64,000 nt of DNA, from assembly GCA_030386875.1 (NCBI GenBank), contig JASJYW010000026.1, positions 9,442,246 through 9,506,245 of the forward strand, read 5' to 3'. The DNA is from Morinoia aosen. Taxonomy: Eukaryota; Arthropoda; Malacostraca; Amphipoda; Talitridae. The position numbers were made by a program, and so were the translations under genes. The notes beneath the pieces are model-generated. The model was not told the origin of the DNA, made no database searches, and worked only from the letters and a program-made list of their open reading frames with translations. This document shows positions 50,017 through 60,679 of the stretch, piece after piece. Every line of letters starts with the position of its first letter. The stretch's first letter is position 1.

Positions 50017-50196
50017 TTTAGCGGGCAACAAAGCGACTAACAGCGCGGGGATTAAAATTGTGATTAATTTTAATCACACAAATGTGATAAATAAATAAAT
50101 TATAAATTTATAAATCAACAGTATTGTTGGTTAATGTGTACGGTTGAGCACGCCCCCTTATCCCTGCGCACCACGTTGATGTAGAAAAGTAATTCT

Positions 50197-50421
50197 TCAC
50201 CGGATGTTCGCTGGGAATGCAGCGATTCTGATTATGAACACGAGTTCGACGTGTTCTCCGGATTCATACACTTGAATTCGAGTACGCAACGGGGAATCGA
50301 GGTTCAGGAACACCCTGAAGTTGCAGTAGGCTTCTCGTAATACTTCTTTCGGTACCTTGATTCCGAAAACTATCGTTGTTTCCTGCGGCCGCCAGAGTTG
50401 ACCGTGTCCCCCGCTACACAT
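50197..50421 (-). CDS. ORF3, 74-residue protein of unknown function, copy 3
   Basis: ATG at 50421. Same length as the copy 2 homologue, with five amino-acid differences (several to Arg or Gly). It has a beta-rich appearance and no recognised domain. It lies about 100 bp after the acceptor-like site at 50520 with no intervening ATG. Coding status is uncertain because silent differences do not outnumber replacements. Confidence 0.48.
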   Translation of the reverse strand: MCSGGHGQLWRPQETTIVFGIKVPKEVLREAYCNFRVFLNLDSPLRTRIQVYESGEHVELVFIIRIAAFPANIR

Positions 50422-50519
50422 CAGGGTTTATGAGTGAATTATTGTTGGAATTAAACAAGTGTATCTTGTGAGTCGGAATGTGCAATGTTCTGGAATTGTT
50501 CAGGAGTCGCCCAAGGAAT

Positions 50520-50531
50520 CTGAAAGGATAC
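50520..50531 (-). promoter_or_regulatory. Putative 3' splice acceptor before ORF3, copy 3
   Basis: Coding strand GTATCCTTTCAG, identical to copy 2; the AG is the complement of 50520-50521. Confidence 0.42.
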
Positions 50532-50606
50532 GACACAAGAAATTAGCATGGCCAAAAGTTTAAGTAAGCAATTGTCGTTTCATAATAAGGCAACGCTTCA
50601 TTCTCA

Positions 50607-50885
50607 TTAAGACACATTCATATCAACTACACTGCCTAGCATTGTTGCCAAACAATTTGCGTCAGAAGCGCAGATCTCGCGGCTTCGCGCTCGCACTCTC
50701 GTGTTGACATTTCCAAGATTGCATCTCAGTTTATCAACTCTAGCTGACGACTTGACGAACACAGCTTTTGATGTCGCAACAACAGTATGGCAACATCCTA
50801 AGCTCAACATCTCGTCACAAGGTGTTTTCGCAACACAATATTTCCTAACGCAAGACATACATAAAGTCTTAAGAAAGAAACTCAT
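50607..50885 (-). CDS. Possible 92-residue Cys-rich ORF between pol and ORF3, copy 3
   Basis: ATG-led (50885) and open to TAA, with nine Cys including CMSC and GCC. The equivalent stretch of copy 2 (about 33224-33498) has small deletions and in-frame stops, so the frame is not conserved there. It may be a degenerate accessory gene or a chance ORF. No domain recognised. Confidence 0.22.
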   Translation of the reverse strand: MSFFLKTLCMSCVRKYCVAKTPCDEMLSLGCCHTVVATSKAVFVKSSARVDKLRCNLGNVNTRVRARSREICASDANCLATMLGSVVDMNVS

Positions 50886-51008
50886 AGAATGCTCTTACAA
50901 GCTAGAAACTCATAGAACTCACTTACAAGCTAAATACCATTAAAATACATATATGGATGGCAATTTCGGAATATTAGTAATGATCAGTTCCAAACTTGGT
51001 TGACAATT

Positions 51009-54000
51009 TTACCTTCTTAACTTATCTAAAGGCAGTACATGGTTTAAGTTCGTTCGGATAATCTTGTTACCGATCTTAATATCTGCGTAATTTTTACCTA
51101 GCTTTTCAATGATACCTGGTCCTAAGAAATTTATCTGTAATTTGTGTTTTTTGGCATGATTTTTTTACTAGTACACGGTCCGTCACTTTTAAATTTTTAT
51201 CGCGACGTTTCATATTTCTATAGGCAGTTCTTTCGATTGTGGCGTTAATGATCGCATTTCTAATATTGTTCACTACAATAGATGACTCGGTAAATTTTTG
51301 TTTGTGAACATCTTCATATGTAGTCGCAACATTGAAGTCTTCTAAATTAGTAGAACTGATATACACACACGTATCTCTACCGAAAACCGTGTATGCGGGT
51401 GTATCGCCTATAGTTTCATTGAAACTATTGTTAATCGAATTCTCCACAATATCCAATAGTCTATCCCACTCATTATGAGTAAGAAAATTTAGATATAACT
51501 TGAGCAGGTGTCGAATTTTTCCATTACATCGCTCAACAATACCATTAGAAAAAGGGGAATAAGCCAGAACTTCCCTTTTTAAGATAGAAAGTCCTTTTGT
51601 GAAATTTCTTACATTAGATGATTTAAATTCTAGAGCATTGTCGGACAACAACACGTCCGGGGTACCGAACAAACAGCAAAAATTCCATAGGCAATCTGTA
51701 ACAGTCTCTGTACATCGGTCACTAGTCGAATATAATTTAACAAAACGTGAAAATAGGTCGATAATTACAAGAATATATTTGTTACCATTGTCCGTCATTG
51801 GTAATGGACCGTAGAAGTCCATGCTGACCGTTTGAAAACATCGTGTTCCAATTGGAGCATTTAGAATTTTAATCGGCGTCGGTATTCGTGATTTTAGAAT
51901 CTTACAGATGTCACAAGATTCAACAATTTTGCGTGTAATTGTCCGTTCGTACGGGTGAAAATATTTTAATTTAAACTTAAACAAGGTATGATTCAAATCT
52001 GTATGGGACAAATTATGGATGAATAGAATTGTCTTGTGCAGCAGAGTATACGGCACCACAATAGTCAGAATGGTGCTAGGTCTGTTGTCAATTCTTCGTC
52101 TTTTATACAAAATGTCATTCATAATCAGAAATTCATTCATGTCAGTATTGGAAACTTTTGTTGCATTCTCTAGGGCATCCTTCATTTCAGAACAAAAGGG
52201 ATCACTATCTTGTTCACGTTTAAATTCGTCTAACGACCAGTTGTCATTAATACTTGAATGGTCTGTAGTCGTATTAACTTTATCCAGTCTGCATAAGCTC
52301 GTTTTCTGTCTGCTATTAAAGTCACTGGGTTCACGTCTGGGGTCTGTCTGTTGTTCAGCAGTACTGTTGTTGTTTCTTCCGTCCTTACGTCCTGGCATTG
52401 TCTTCTCGAACTCTTCCTCAGTCACGGGCTTGTTACATTTGTTACCCGCAGCAGCGGCTTGCAGCCTGGTTACAACGGGAAAAGTCTCTACATCAGGGGT
52501 TAATTCAGAACACTCTAATAGTTCTCATTCTGTTAAAGGATTTTTGTCATGATTTAATCTACTTAATGCATCGGCGGCACTATTCGCTTTCCCAGAAAAA
52601 TACTTTAATTTGGCATCAAAAGCTTGCACATAAATACTCCATCTAGCGAGCGTGTTGTCTTCAGGCAATTTCTTTGAAAATAATGGAACTAAAGGCTTAT
52701 GATCGGTGTAAATGACCAGATCATAGCCTAAAACAAGATATTTAAAGTACTTCAACGCTTCAACTATAGCAAACATCTCCTTTTTAGTTGTTGAGTATCT
52801 TCGTTGGGTGGAATTCAACGTTTTAGAGAAAAATGCGACAGGTCTCATGTTTCGAACCTTATCAGTAGATGATTGAAGTAAAACAGCTCCTATGCCGACA
52901 TTCGATGCATCACAAAACAGATGAAAATTTTGATCGAAGTTTGGGTGACTTAAGGTTGTATGTTCACATAACTCATCCTTTAGTTTTTCAAAAGCATTTT
53001 GACAATCCTTAGTCCAATTGAATTCAACATTTTTCTTCAGATAATTATAGAGCGGGCTTGCGATACTCGCAAAATTTTTTATGTACCTACGAAAGAAATT
53101 TACTAGACCTAGGAATGACTGTAATTCTTTCACATTCTTAGGAATTTCTAAATTCTTTACTTTGTCAGTACCGGTGCTTCTGGTTCCCATTCCACTAATG
53201 GAATGTCCTAGATATTCAATCTCGTTATTGAAAAAATCACATTTTTCAGTTTTGATTGACAATCTAGCGTTTCTTAATAGTTCAAGTACAACTTTTATAT
53301 CGGCAAGATGCTGTGCCTTCTCCTTAGAAAATATGAGCACGTCGTCCATAAAGACGAAAGATAGTTTTCCTAGAACAGGAGATAGCGTTTGCGTCATTAC
53401 TGACTGGAAATATGCAGGTGAGGTTTTTAAACCGAATGGTAAGCGGTTGAACTCGTATTTTCTACTACCAACTGTAAATGCGGTTATTTCTTTACTCTCA
53501 TCGGTCAGTGTAATATTATGATATCCTGACCTAAGATCTAGTTTCGAAAAATATTTTTGACCATTTAAACTATAGAGAAGCTCGTCCACTCTCGGCAGAG
53601 GGAATGATTCTTCATAAATTACCTCATTTACTTTGCGAAAGTCAACCACCGGACGTATGGTTCCATCTTTCTTATGAACTACAATTATCGGTGAATTATA
53701 AGCTGAAATCGATGGTCTAATAATTCCGTCGTCTAACATTTTTTCGTTAACGACTTTCAAGTCTTCCATGTAACGGTGGGCAATACGATAGGGAGGGACA
53801 TTTACAACATCCACGTTAGGTTTCAAGCGTATTTTGTATGGTTTAATCGCAGCAGCTGAGATCGATTCATTGTCTATAGTAATAACGTCTCTGAATTCAT
53901 TCAACAAACTCAGCAATTCAGGCTTCATTTCGTCATCGTTACACTTGATATCATCGTTATTTAATTTCCGCCGACCACGGGCTATTTCTTTGGAATCAGA

Positions 54001-55427
54001 AACGTACCCTTCGTCGACAACTCCTGTGATCCCGACAGATTTACTATTAGTGTCATTCTTCTCGACATCTAAATGACTGTCCTGAACAACACTCGTTGCC
54101 TGCACAAAAGTACTCAATCCTCCCTTTAATTCTCCTTGTACATCTGACAAGTAAACTTCGGATTCAACATGATCCTTCTCCACTTTTTCTAAAGTACTTA
54201 TAATTGCATTCTCTGGTAAAACAATCGCTCTGTCGGAGCTATTAATTAACAACAACGGAATCTTTCTCCTATTGTTAACTCTCACAATTGCTTCTGCGAC
54301 ACAAATGCCTTCTTTTAAAGTTGCTTTCTTTATTATGTATTCTCCATTTTTACACTTTCCAACATGTCCAACATGTTTCAAAATTACATTGGGAGCAATC
54401 TCCACTTGTCGAGTATGCACTCTTAACGGCCTTGGCCTTGTGTGGGAATTGGTAACTGCAACTACGCCTCGAACAGGCTGATTTTCTCTCTTACCATCCC
54501 TTATTACTTCCTCGCCTGCTCTCTCAGCAATGCACGTCCTTTTCTCTCTTAGCTTATTTAGGACTTTTTTCTTAGCTCTGGACGTAATCGTGTCTGCCAT
54601 GAGACACTCAGTATTCTCTATTAAATACTCGAGACACTCTGTCTTTCTTTTTTTTCGTCGTTTTACCTCTGCAAAGGGGATTCTCTCGTCTTTGATAATT
54701 AAACATCTTTGTTTTAAGTCTACAACGGCGTTCTGGTCTAATAAATCACGCCCAATAATGACGTCATAATTGTAAATACCATCTTTAATTATTAAAGCAT
54801 TTGTCTTTAAACTTACTCCGTTTTTTAACTTCAGGACAAGCTCCACCTCGCCCTCAACATTACTCTTAGCGTTAACGCCTTTTATAGTCAGAGAACTTGG
54901 CTTCACGTCATTACTTATCTCACTTATTCTGTGGTAGCTGATTAGGCACTTCTCTGATCCTGAATCAATCAATGCATTCCACAGGTCTGCATCTTTTCTA
55001 AGCACAATCGTGGGCTTATGACTTTTTCGTATTACAAATAATTCATTTTGTCCTGTGACTTCAACTTCTTCATCTTCTTCGTATTTACAAACGTTCGTCG
55101 TCACATGGCTTTCTATTATTTTGTGGCTTTCTATTTCAGTGCCATGAGCATTCAAATCATCACTTAATTCCGCCTCTCCCAGCGATTCATATCTATTTTC
55201 ACACTTAATTAGTGGATCTATCATCTCAACATTTTTAATGAGGGAATCTTCAGACATGTTTAACACATCAACTCTCTCGACATTTTTAACGAGGGAATCT
55301 TCAGCACCAGAATTCTCCTCGGGTTCACAGGGATTTGTCGCCGTAGAGTCATACTTAGTTATTGTAGTTTAATTTTTACCTTTGACGTTATTTCTATCGG
55401 AAATGAAATCGTCTCTGCTGTTTACGC
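51009..55427 (-). pseudogene. pol: pol of copy 3: protease, reverse transcriptase, RNase H, integrase; two stops and one frameshift
   Basis: The same domain order as copy 2 is readable: DSG protease, LDLRSGYHN and FMDD reverse transcriptase, FHLFCDAS RNase H, and D,D35E integrase. Lesions: TAA at 55369-55371 (copy 2 has GAA), upstream of the protease; TGA at 52525-52527 (copy 2 has AGA), between RNase H and integrase; and a run of seven A on the coding strand near 51168 where copy 2 has six, shifting the integrase C-terminal GPY/F-like tail out of frame (early end at 51106; homologous end at 51009). The two nonsense codons are substitutions and therefore unlikely to be read errors. Confidence 0.93.
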
Positions 55428-56891
55428 TAAAAAATCATTGCCACTGTTAGTTTGGTAAGTTTCTACCTGGCCTTTTTCTGACATACGAGTTTTATACTGT
55501 CCTCGCGCACGGACACGGTCCGGTCTGCCTGGTCTGTTTAAATAGTCTCTTCTGGACCTACAATCTCTTGCGTAGTGTCCTAACTTATTACAACGAAAAC
55601 AAACTACATCACGCAGTGAATGCTCGGTGGCTGTCTGAGATGAACCTGGTTTGTACCAATCAGTCAGTTTCCTAGCCACGGTGGTTACCGACTCGCTTTG
55701 TCCTTGACAGACACACACATGATTGTAACACTTCGAGCAACGCTTTGTTTCAGCTGTCTCCAATGCCTGGACTTCTAGAGTCCCCAATTCACGATCTCCA
55801 AAAAAAGATTTTACGTGAGGTCTAGCACGGAAAGTTGGTCTCGGGAAACTTGGTCTCCAGTAGGGCCTACGCGTCCTACCTCTACCTTGAAATCCGCCTC
55901 TTGTCATTGTGTGCACTTCGGCCTCGTCACAGGCAGCTTCGAAGTTTGATTCGGACGAATGATCATCCTCAGCACAATAGATTTCCATAGATCTCTCAGA
56001 TCGAGTCGCTAATATTTGCTTATCCTCGGGAAAATTCCTAATTACAGTCACAAGTTTCTGAAGAAGCTCTTCCGACGATTTGAAGGGTTTATTGAATAGT
56101 TTTTTTGAAAAATCCTCTGTTACTAGAGGGTTGATGATGGCCATAGCTAACGCAACAACTAAAGTATTCTCGACATACTTATCGAGGGCAACAGGATCGG
56201 GACAATTTACTACATAGGTGTGGGCTCTGTTCGAACACTCCGGGCTGGTCATTATTCTGTGGGTAAATTTACGGATTTTGGATAGGATAGCCACAAACTG
56301 GCTAGCTAATGCATCGTTTCTTTTCAGGCGTACGTTATTTAGATCACAGGCGACCGCGTGCAAAAATCTTTCACCTTTTGATACGTAGATATTTTCTAAC
56401 AGGTGCACGACTTCTTCGAAACTTAATTCATAACCTTCACTAATTATGGAAGCTACGACCGTATTGAAGTCGCCTACCCGCTTGTCTGCAGTTCGCAACA
56501 GTAAGTTTAGTTTAGCTTCCTCAGAGTTATCTGACAGCATATTGAAATATGCTCGCACATTCTTTATATGCGTTTCTAGTGACTTATTTTCTATGAAGTC
56601 CGGGTCGTTTCTACGTTTTCTACCACGGTACTGCGGTAGATCCTGCCCAGCAATTACAGCACTAGGTATCGGACCGACAATAGAAGTCGTCACACTCGTA
56701 ACCGTACTAGTTACAGAGCTAACTGCGGTAGTGACTGCACTGGTAACAGGGGTGACAGTTGTGGTGGTCGCCATCGTGTTAGGTACCGAAATCGACTTCG
56801 CGGAAAAAATAGGAACTGAAACCCTTCCTACTCGAGTCACGTAAGGGGTGGTTCTTATGTACTCGTATTCGTCAGAGTCACTGTCCGACAT
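55422..56891 (-). CDS. gag: Gag polyprotein of copy 3, intact
   Basis: 489 residues from ATG 56891 (MSDSDSDEYEY). The frame is open 12 codons further upstream but without an ATG. It has a Thr/Val-rich segment after the acidic N-terminus, a central capsid-like region, and an Arg/Pro-rich stretch (GGFQGRGRTRRPYWRP). A Cys cluster CSKCYNHVCVC and a CCHC knuckle CFRCNKLGHYARDC (about 431-444) follow. No lesion is seen. It would form particles and bind RNA. Because it sits in an element with dead pol, it could still supply Gag to other copies. Confidence 0.94.
   Translation of the reverse strand: MSDSDSDEYEYIRTTPYVTRVGRVSVPIFSAKSISVPNTMATTTTVTPVTSAVTTAVSSVTSTVTSVTTSIVGPIPSAVIAGQDLPQYRGRKRRNDPDFIENKSLETHIKNVRAYFNMLSDNSEEAKLNLLLRTADKRVGDFNTVVASIISEGYELSFEEVVHLLENIYVSKGERFLHAVACDLNNVRLKRNDALASQFVAILSKIRKFTHRIMTSPECSNRAHTYVVNCPDPVALDKYVENTLVVALAMAIINPLVTEDFSKKLFNKPFKSSEELLQKLVTVIRNFPEDKQILATRSERSMEIYCAEDDHSSESNFEAACDEAEVHTMTRGGFQGRGRTRRPYWRPSFPRPTFRARPHVKSFFGDRELGTLEVQALETAETKRCSKCYNHVCVCQGQSESVTTVARKLTDWYKPGSSQTATEHSLRDVVCFRCNKLGHYARDCRSRRDYLNRPGRPDRVRARGQYKTRMSEKGQVETYQTNSGNDFLA
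55428..55434 (-). promoter_or_regulatory. -1 frameshift slippery site, copy 3
   Basis: Coding strand GA[T TTT TTA] GCG TAA, identical to copy 2. Confidence 0.78.
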
Positions 56892-57009
56892 AAGCACAAA
56901 AATAATCCTATATTCATAAACCTCCAATTTCCATTAAAAGAAAAATGTTCTACACACAATAAAATTTTCTACATGCAAATGATAATATTCTACATACAAT
57001 AAAATTTTA

Positions 57010-57018
57010 ACTCACATT
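57010..57018 (-). promoter_or_regulatory. Putative 5' splice donor before gag, copy 3
   Basis: Coding strand AAT|GTGAGT, the same position relative to gag as in copies 1 and 2. Confidence 0.42.
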
Positions 57019-57518
57019 TTCAGTGGACTTAAACCAGGCTAATGCTAATCCAGCACACAAAGTCAAAAAGTCAAGCTCGTGAAGGTCGACGGCAACTGAA
57101 CGGAACAAGCCGCTCCAGCTTACTCATATATGCCGGAGAACAATGGCCGAGAATAGCAACAACTTCCTTCAATTGTTCTGGAGAACAATGGACTACCTCT
57201 CCACACAACGTTTCCGCGTAGACGCTCGCTCTCTCACTCCCGGGAATCAGCTTGCTTACTGCGCTTTCGCAATGCCTACGCCGCTCGCTCTCCCGCTACC
57301 AGGAACCAGCTTGCGCTTGCAATGCTTACTGCTTACTGCTTAGCTTCCTACTCATTATTTTATAATGATGATGTATAATCATTAATTTGAGCGCATGCTT
57401 ATTTTTAATTTGCAAGCAACAATATCGGCGTACACTTAACTTAATATTTTGGCGCTGCGTAGCTCTCGTAGATCTTCTCGTTGCAGATGACGGTGCGTAA
57501 ATGCGTAGATCTCGTCGA

Positions 57519-57538
57519 CAGACCAGGTTGTTGGTCTG
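57519..57538 (-). promoter_or_regulatory. Conserved leader hairpin, copy 3
   Basis: CAGACCA/TGGTCTG stem with a 6-base loop, identical in base sequence to copy 2 on the coding strand. Confidence 0.4.
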
Positions 57539-57846
57539 GACCCCTCACTTCATCTTCTCCTTTGAGTAGCGATGTAAATTTTCGATTTTTTCTCCCTCGA
57601 AGTGTTTCTTTCTCGAAGAGTTTCTTTCTCGAAGAGTTTCTTGGAAAGCACTTCGATTTTTTGCGCTGACGTCTTTCTTCCTTTTCTCGATGCTCTGAAG
57701 TAATGTGATAACTATGCGACGTTACTCCAAACAGGGTGACACTCCTCACATTTAAAATCACGGATCAGCAGAACCGAAGATCAATTCTTGATATCTTTCT
57801 TCATCAATGGGGCAATGTGGCAATGTGGATATCTTTAATGTGGCAT

Positions 57847-57864
57847 CCCCATACACGGGCACCA
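57847..57864 (-). other. Primer-binding site region of copy 3
   Basis: Coding strand TGGTGCCCGTGTATGGGG, four bases inside the LTR. tRNA not identified. Confidence 0.55.
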
Positions 57865-57868
57865 AATA

Positions 57869-58187
57869 TGTTCCGGCCCTTTCAGTATTAGGTCGTAACC
57901 AAACGCGAATGAGGTTCGGGAGTGAATCAGATGCAGTAACGTGGTTATCCTTTATTGTTACTTCAGAGTTGACACAGGCTTCGTAATTGGTAGAGAATCT
58001 TTAGATCGGAAGGTAATCTCGTTACTTCTATAGCGCATCTGTGATCTCTACAGATGCTTTCTCGACAGCCGAGCTTCTGCTACTGAACAGCGACGCTTCT
58101 GTTTGTAATGCGACCTCTACGGCAAACCACCTCTAATGAACGTCGATGTCTCTTGCCGAGTCTATTTATATGCTCGGCGGGCGCACA
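57869..58187 (-). repeat. 5' LTR of copy 3 (319 bp)
   Basis: Same ends as the other LTRs; the TATAAATAG box is close to the U3 start. Followed directly by GCGA and satellite. Confidence 0.97.
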
Positions 58188-58298
58188 GCGACATAGGCGG
58201 AAAGTGCATATTTAGCTGTTTCCACGGTCGACAGGGCTTAAATGCGTGTTTTGGGCCATTCCTAGGCCGAATGCGGTGAAAATCACGTCGTTTGCTGT
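58188..58298 (-). repeat. Single satellite monomer between copies 3 and 4
   Basis: 111 bp of reversed monomer carrying the right-hand GCGA of copy 3 and the left-hand CTGT of copy 4. The two insertions are therefore independent and one monomer apart. Confidence 0.95.
58295..58298 (-). other. Target-site duplication of copy 4 (CTGT), left side
   Basis: CTGT here and again at 60998-61001. The intact monomer reads TTTGCTGTTTCCC with one copy, so the whole inverted-LTR structure went in as one unit. Confidence 0.9.
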
Positions 58299-58616
58299 TG
58301 TGCGCCCGCCAGGCATATAAATAGGATCGGCGAGAGATATCGTGGTTCATTTGAGGTGGTCTGCCGTAGAGGTCGCTTCTACAAACAGAAGCATCGCTGT
58401 CAGTAGCTGAAGCTCGGCTGCCGAGAAAACATCTGCAGAGATCACAGATGCGCTACAGAGTTACGAGATTACCTTCCAATCTAAAGACTTCCTACCAATT
58501 ACGAAGCCTGTGTCAATCCTGAAGTAACAATAAAGAATACTACGTTGCTGCAACTATTTCACTCCCGAACCTCATCCGCGTTTGGTTACGGCCTAATACT
58601 GAAAAGGGCCGGAACA
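58299..58616 (+). repeat. Left LTR of copy 4 (318 bp, forward)
   Basis: TGTGCGCCC...GGAACA. It matches the right LTR as an inverted repeat with one visible difference (ACCTTCCAA versus ACTTTCCAA). Contains TATAAATAG and AATAAAG. Confidence 0.96.
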
Positions 58617-58622
58617 TATTCT

Positions 58623-58640
58623 TGGTGCATTGGCCGGGAA
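58623..58640 (+). other. tRNA-Gly-type primer-binding site of copy 4, left end
   Basis: TGGTGCATTGGCCGGGAA is the exact complement of the last 18 nt of a tRNA-Gly(GCC) with CCA, from T59 to A76 (tRNA sequence recalled from general knowledge). It differs from the right-hand site of the same element (TGGTGCCCGTGTATGGGG) after the first six bases. Confidence 0.85.
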
Positions 58641-59678
58641 ATTTGGTCTCCAGTAAGGCCTCCGCGTCCTACCTCTACCTTGGAATCCGCCTCTTGTCAT
58701 TGTATGCACTTCGGCCTCATCACAGGCAGCTTCAAAGTTTGATTCGGACGAATGATCATCCTCAGCACAAAAGATTTCCATAGATCTCTCAGATCGAGTC
58801 GCTAATATTTGCTTATCCTCGGGAAAATTCCTAATTACAGTCATGAGTCTCTGAAGGAGCTCTTCCGACTATTTGAAGGGTTTATTGAATAGTCTTTTTG
58901 AAAAATCTTCCGTCACTAGAGGGTTGATGATGGCCATAGCTAACGCAACAACTAAGGTGTTCTCGACATACTTATCGAGGGCAACAGGATCGGGACAATT
59001 TACTACATAGGGGTGGGCTCTGTTCGAACACTCCGGGCTGGTCATTATTCTGTGGGTAAATTTACGGATTTTGGACAGGATAGCCACGAACTGGCTAGCT
59101 AATGCATCGTTTCGTTTCAGTCGTACGTTATTTAAATCACAGGCAACCGCGTGCAAAGATCTTTCCCCTTTTGAAACGTAGATATTTTCTAACAGGTGCA
59201 CGACTTCTTCGAAAGTTAATTCGTAACCTTCACTGATTATGGAGGCTACCACCGTATTAAAGTCGCCTACCCGCTTGTCTGCAGTTCGCAATAATAGATT
59301 GAGTTCAGCTTCCTCTGAATTGTCCGAAAGCATGTTGAAATACGCTCTCACATTTTTTATATGCGTCTCTAGTGATTTGTTTTCTATGAAGTCAGGGTCA
59401 TTTCTTCGTTTTCTACCTCTGTACTGCGGTAGATCCTGTCCAGCAATTACAACACTAGGTATCGGACTGACAATAGAAGTCGTCACAGCGGTAACCGTAC
59501 TAGTTACAGAGCTAACTGTTGTAACGGCTGCACTGATAACAGGGGTAACAGTGGTCGCCATCGTGCTAGGTATTTGAGGAATTGATAATCTGAAAACAGG
59601 GACGGATAACCTACCAAAACGGGTCAAATACGGAATGGTTCTTATATACTCGTATTCGTCAGAGTCACTGCCTGACAT
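58641..59678 (-). pseudogene. gag: gag of copy 4, 3'-truncated and with a nonsense codon
   Basis: Starts at ATG 59678 (MSGSDSDEYEY). It is open through the capsid-like region to TAG at 58869-58871 (TCG in copy 3), then continues in the same frame to the RRPYWRPNF region. There it runs straight into the tRNA-Gly-type site and the left LTR. The zinc knuckle, pol and the 3' ORFs are absent. The joining point has a 7-base match (CGGGAAA) with the same place in gag of copy 3. Confidence 0.93.
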
Positions 59679-60656
59679 AAGCACAAAATAATCCTATATT
59701 CATAAACTTCCAATTTCCAGTAAAAGAAAAATGTTCTACACACAATAAAATTTTCTACATGCAAATGATAATATTCTACATACAATAAAATTTTAACTCA
59801 CAACTCACATTTTCAGTGGACTTCCGTGGACTTAAAACAGGCTAATTGCTAATTAATCGTGAAGGCTGGCACCACTCTGAATAGAGGTAAGCTGCTTCAG
59901 CTTACTTTTATATGCCAGAGACAATGGGCGCCAGAGGACAATGGGTGCTAGAGACAATGGCTACAACTTCCTTTAACTGTTTCAGAGAACAATGGACTAC
60001 CACTTCCTTCAATTGTCCTCACAGACAATGGACTACCGCCTCACACAATGCTTCCGCGTAGACGCTCGCTCTCTCACTCGCGAGAATCAGCTTGCTTACT
60101 GCGCTTTCGCAATTCTTTCGCTAGTTCTCGCCGCTACCCGGAATCAGCCTACGCTTGCAATGCTTTACTGCTTAACTTCCTACTTATTAACTTTATAATG
60201 ATGATGTATAATCATTAATTTGAGCGCATGCTTATTTTTAATTTGCAAGCAACATTATCGGCGTACACTTAACTTAATATTTTGGCGATGCGTAGATCTC
60301 GTAGTTCTTCTCGTTGCAGATGACGGTGGGTAGATGCGTAGATCTCGTAGTTCTTCTCGTTGCAGATGACGGTGGGTAGATGCGTAGATCTCGTCGACAG
60401 ATCAGGATGTAAATTTTGAAGCGATGAAGAGTTTCTTTCTCGAAGAGTTTCTTGGAAAGCACTTCGATTTTTTGCGCTGACGTCTTTCTTCCTTTTCTCG
60501 ATGCTCTGAAGTAATGTGATAACTGTGCGACGTTACTCCAAACAGGGTGACACTCCTCACATTTAAAATCACGGATCAGCAGAACTGAAGATCAATTCTT
60601 GATATCTTTCTTCTCAATGGGCATTGAGGCAATGTGGATATCTTTAATGTGGCACT
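59679..60656 (-). other. Leader of copy 4
   Basis: Homologous to the leaders of copies 2 and 3. The donor-like GTGAGT is duplicated (AACTCACAACTCAC on the plus strand near 59795-59808). A 46-bp segment is tandemly duplicated at about 60291-60391 (GTAGATCTCGTAGTTCTTCTC units). No gene is seen. Confidence 0.65.
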
Positions 60657-60674
60657 CCCCATACACGGGCACCA
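60657..60674 (-). other. Primer-binding site region of copy 4, right end
   Basis: Minus strand TGGTGCCCGTGTATGGGG, five bases inside the LTR, identical to copy 3 and unlike the left end of this element. Confidence 0.6.
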
Positions 60675-60679
60675 GAATA

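Larger units (their letters stand above)
56892..57846 (-). other. Leader of copy 3
   Basis: Homologous to 26183-27208. It contains the conserved donor-like site (57010-57018) and the leader hairpin (57519-57538). The frame at 57441-57761 lacks an ATG start and is not accepted as a gene. Confidence 0.65.
48334..58187 (-). mobile_element. Ty3/gypsy-type LTR retrotransposon, copy 3, full length (9.85 kb)
   Basis: Minus-strand order: 5' LTR (57869-58187), primer-binding site, leader, gag, pol, ORF3, ORF4, 3' LTR (48334-48652). The 319-bp LTRs look identical by eye, so the insertion is very young. Gag is intact. Pol carries two nonsense codons and one homopolymer frameshift, so this copy could not have moved itself in its present form. 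Confidence 0.97.

Noticed and set aside
51599..53521. Long plus-strand ORFs across copy 3
   Set aside because: They are antisense shadows of pol and show no independent features.
58623..58640. A tRNA-Gly gene or fragment in its own right
   Set aside because: Only the 18-nt complement of the tRNA 3' end including CCA is present, directly after an LTR, so it is a primer-binding site.
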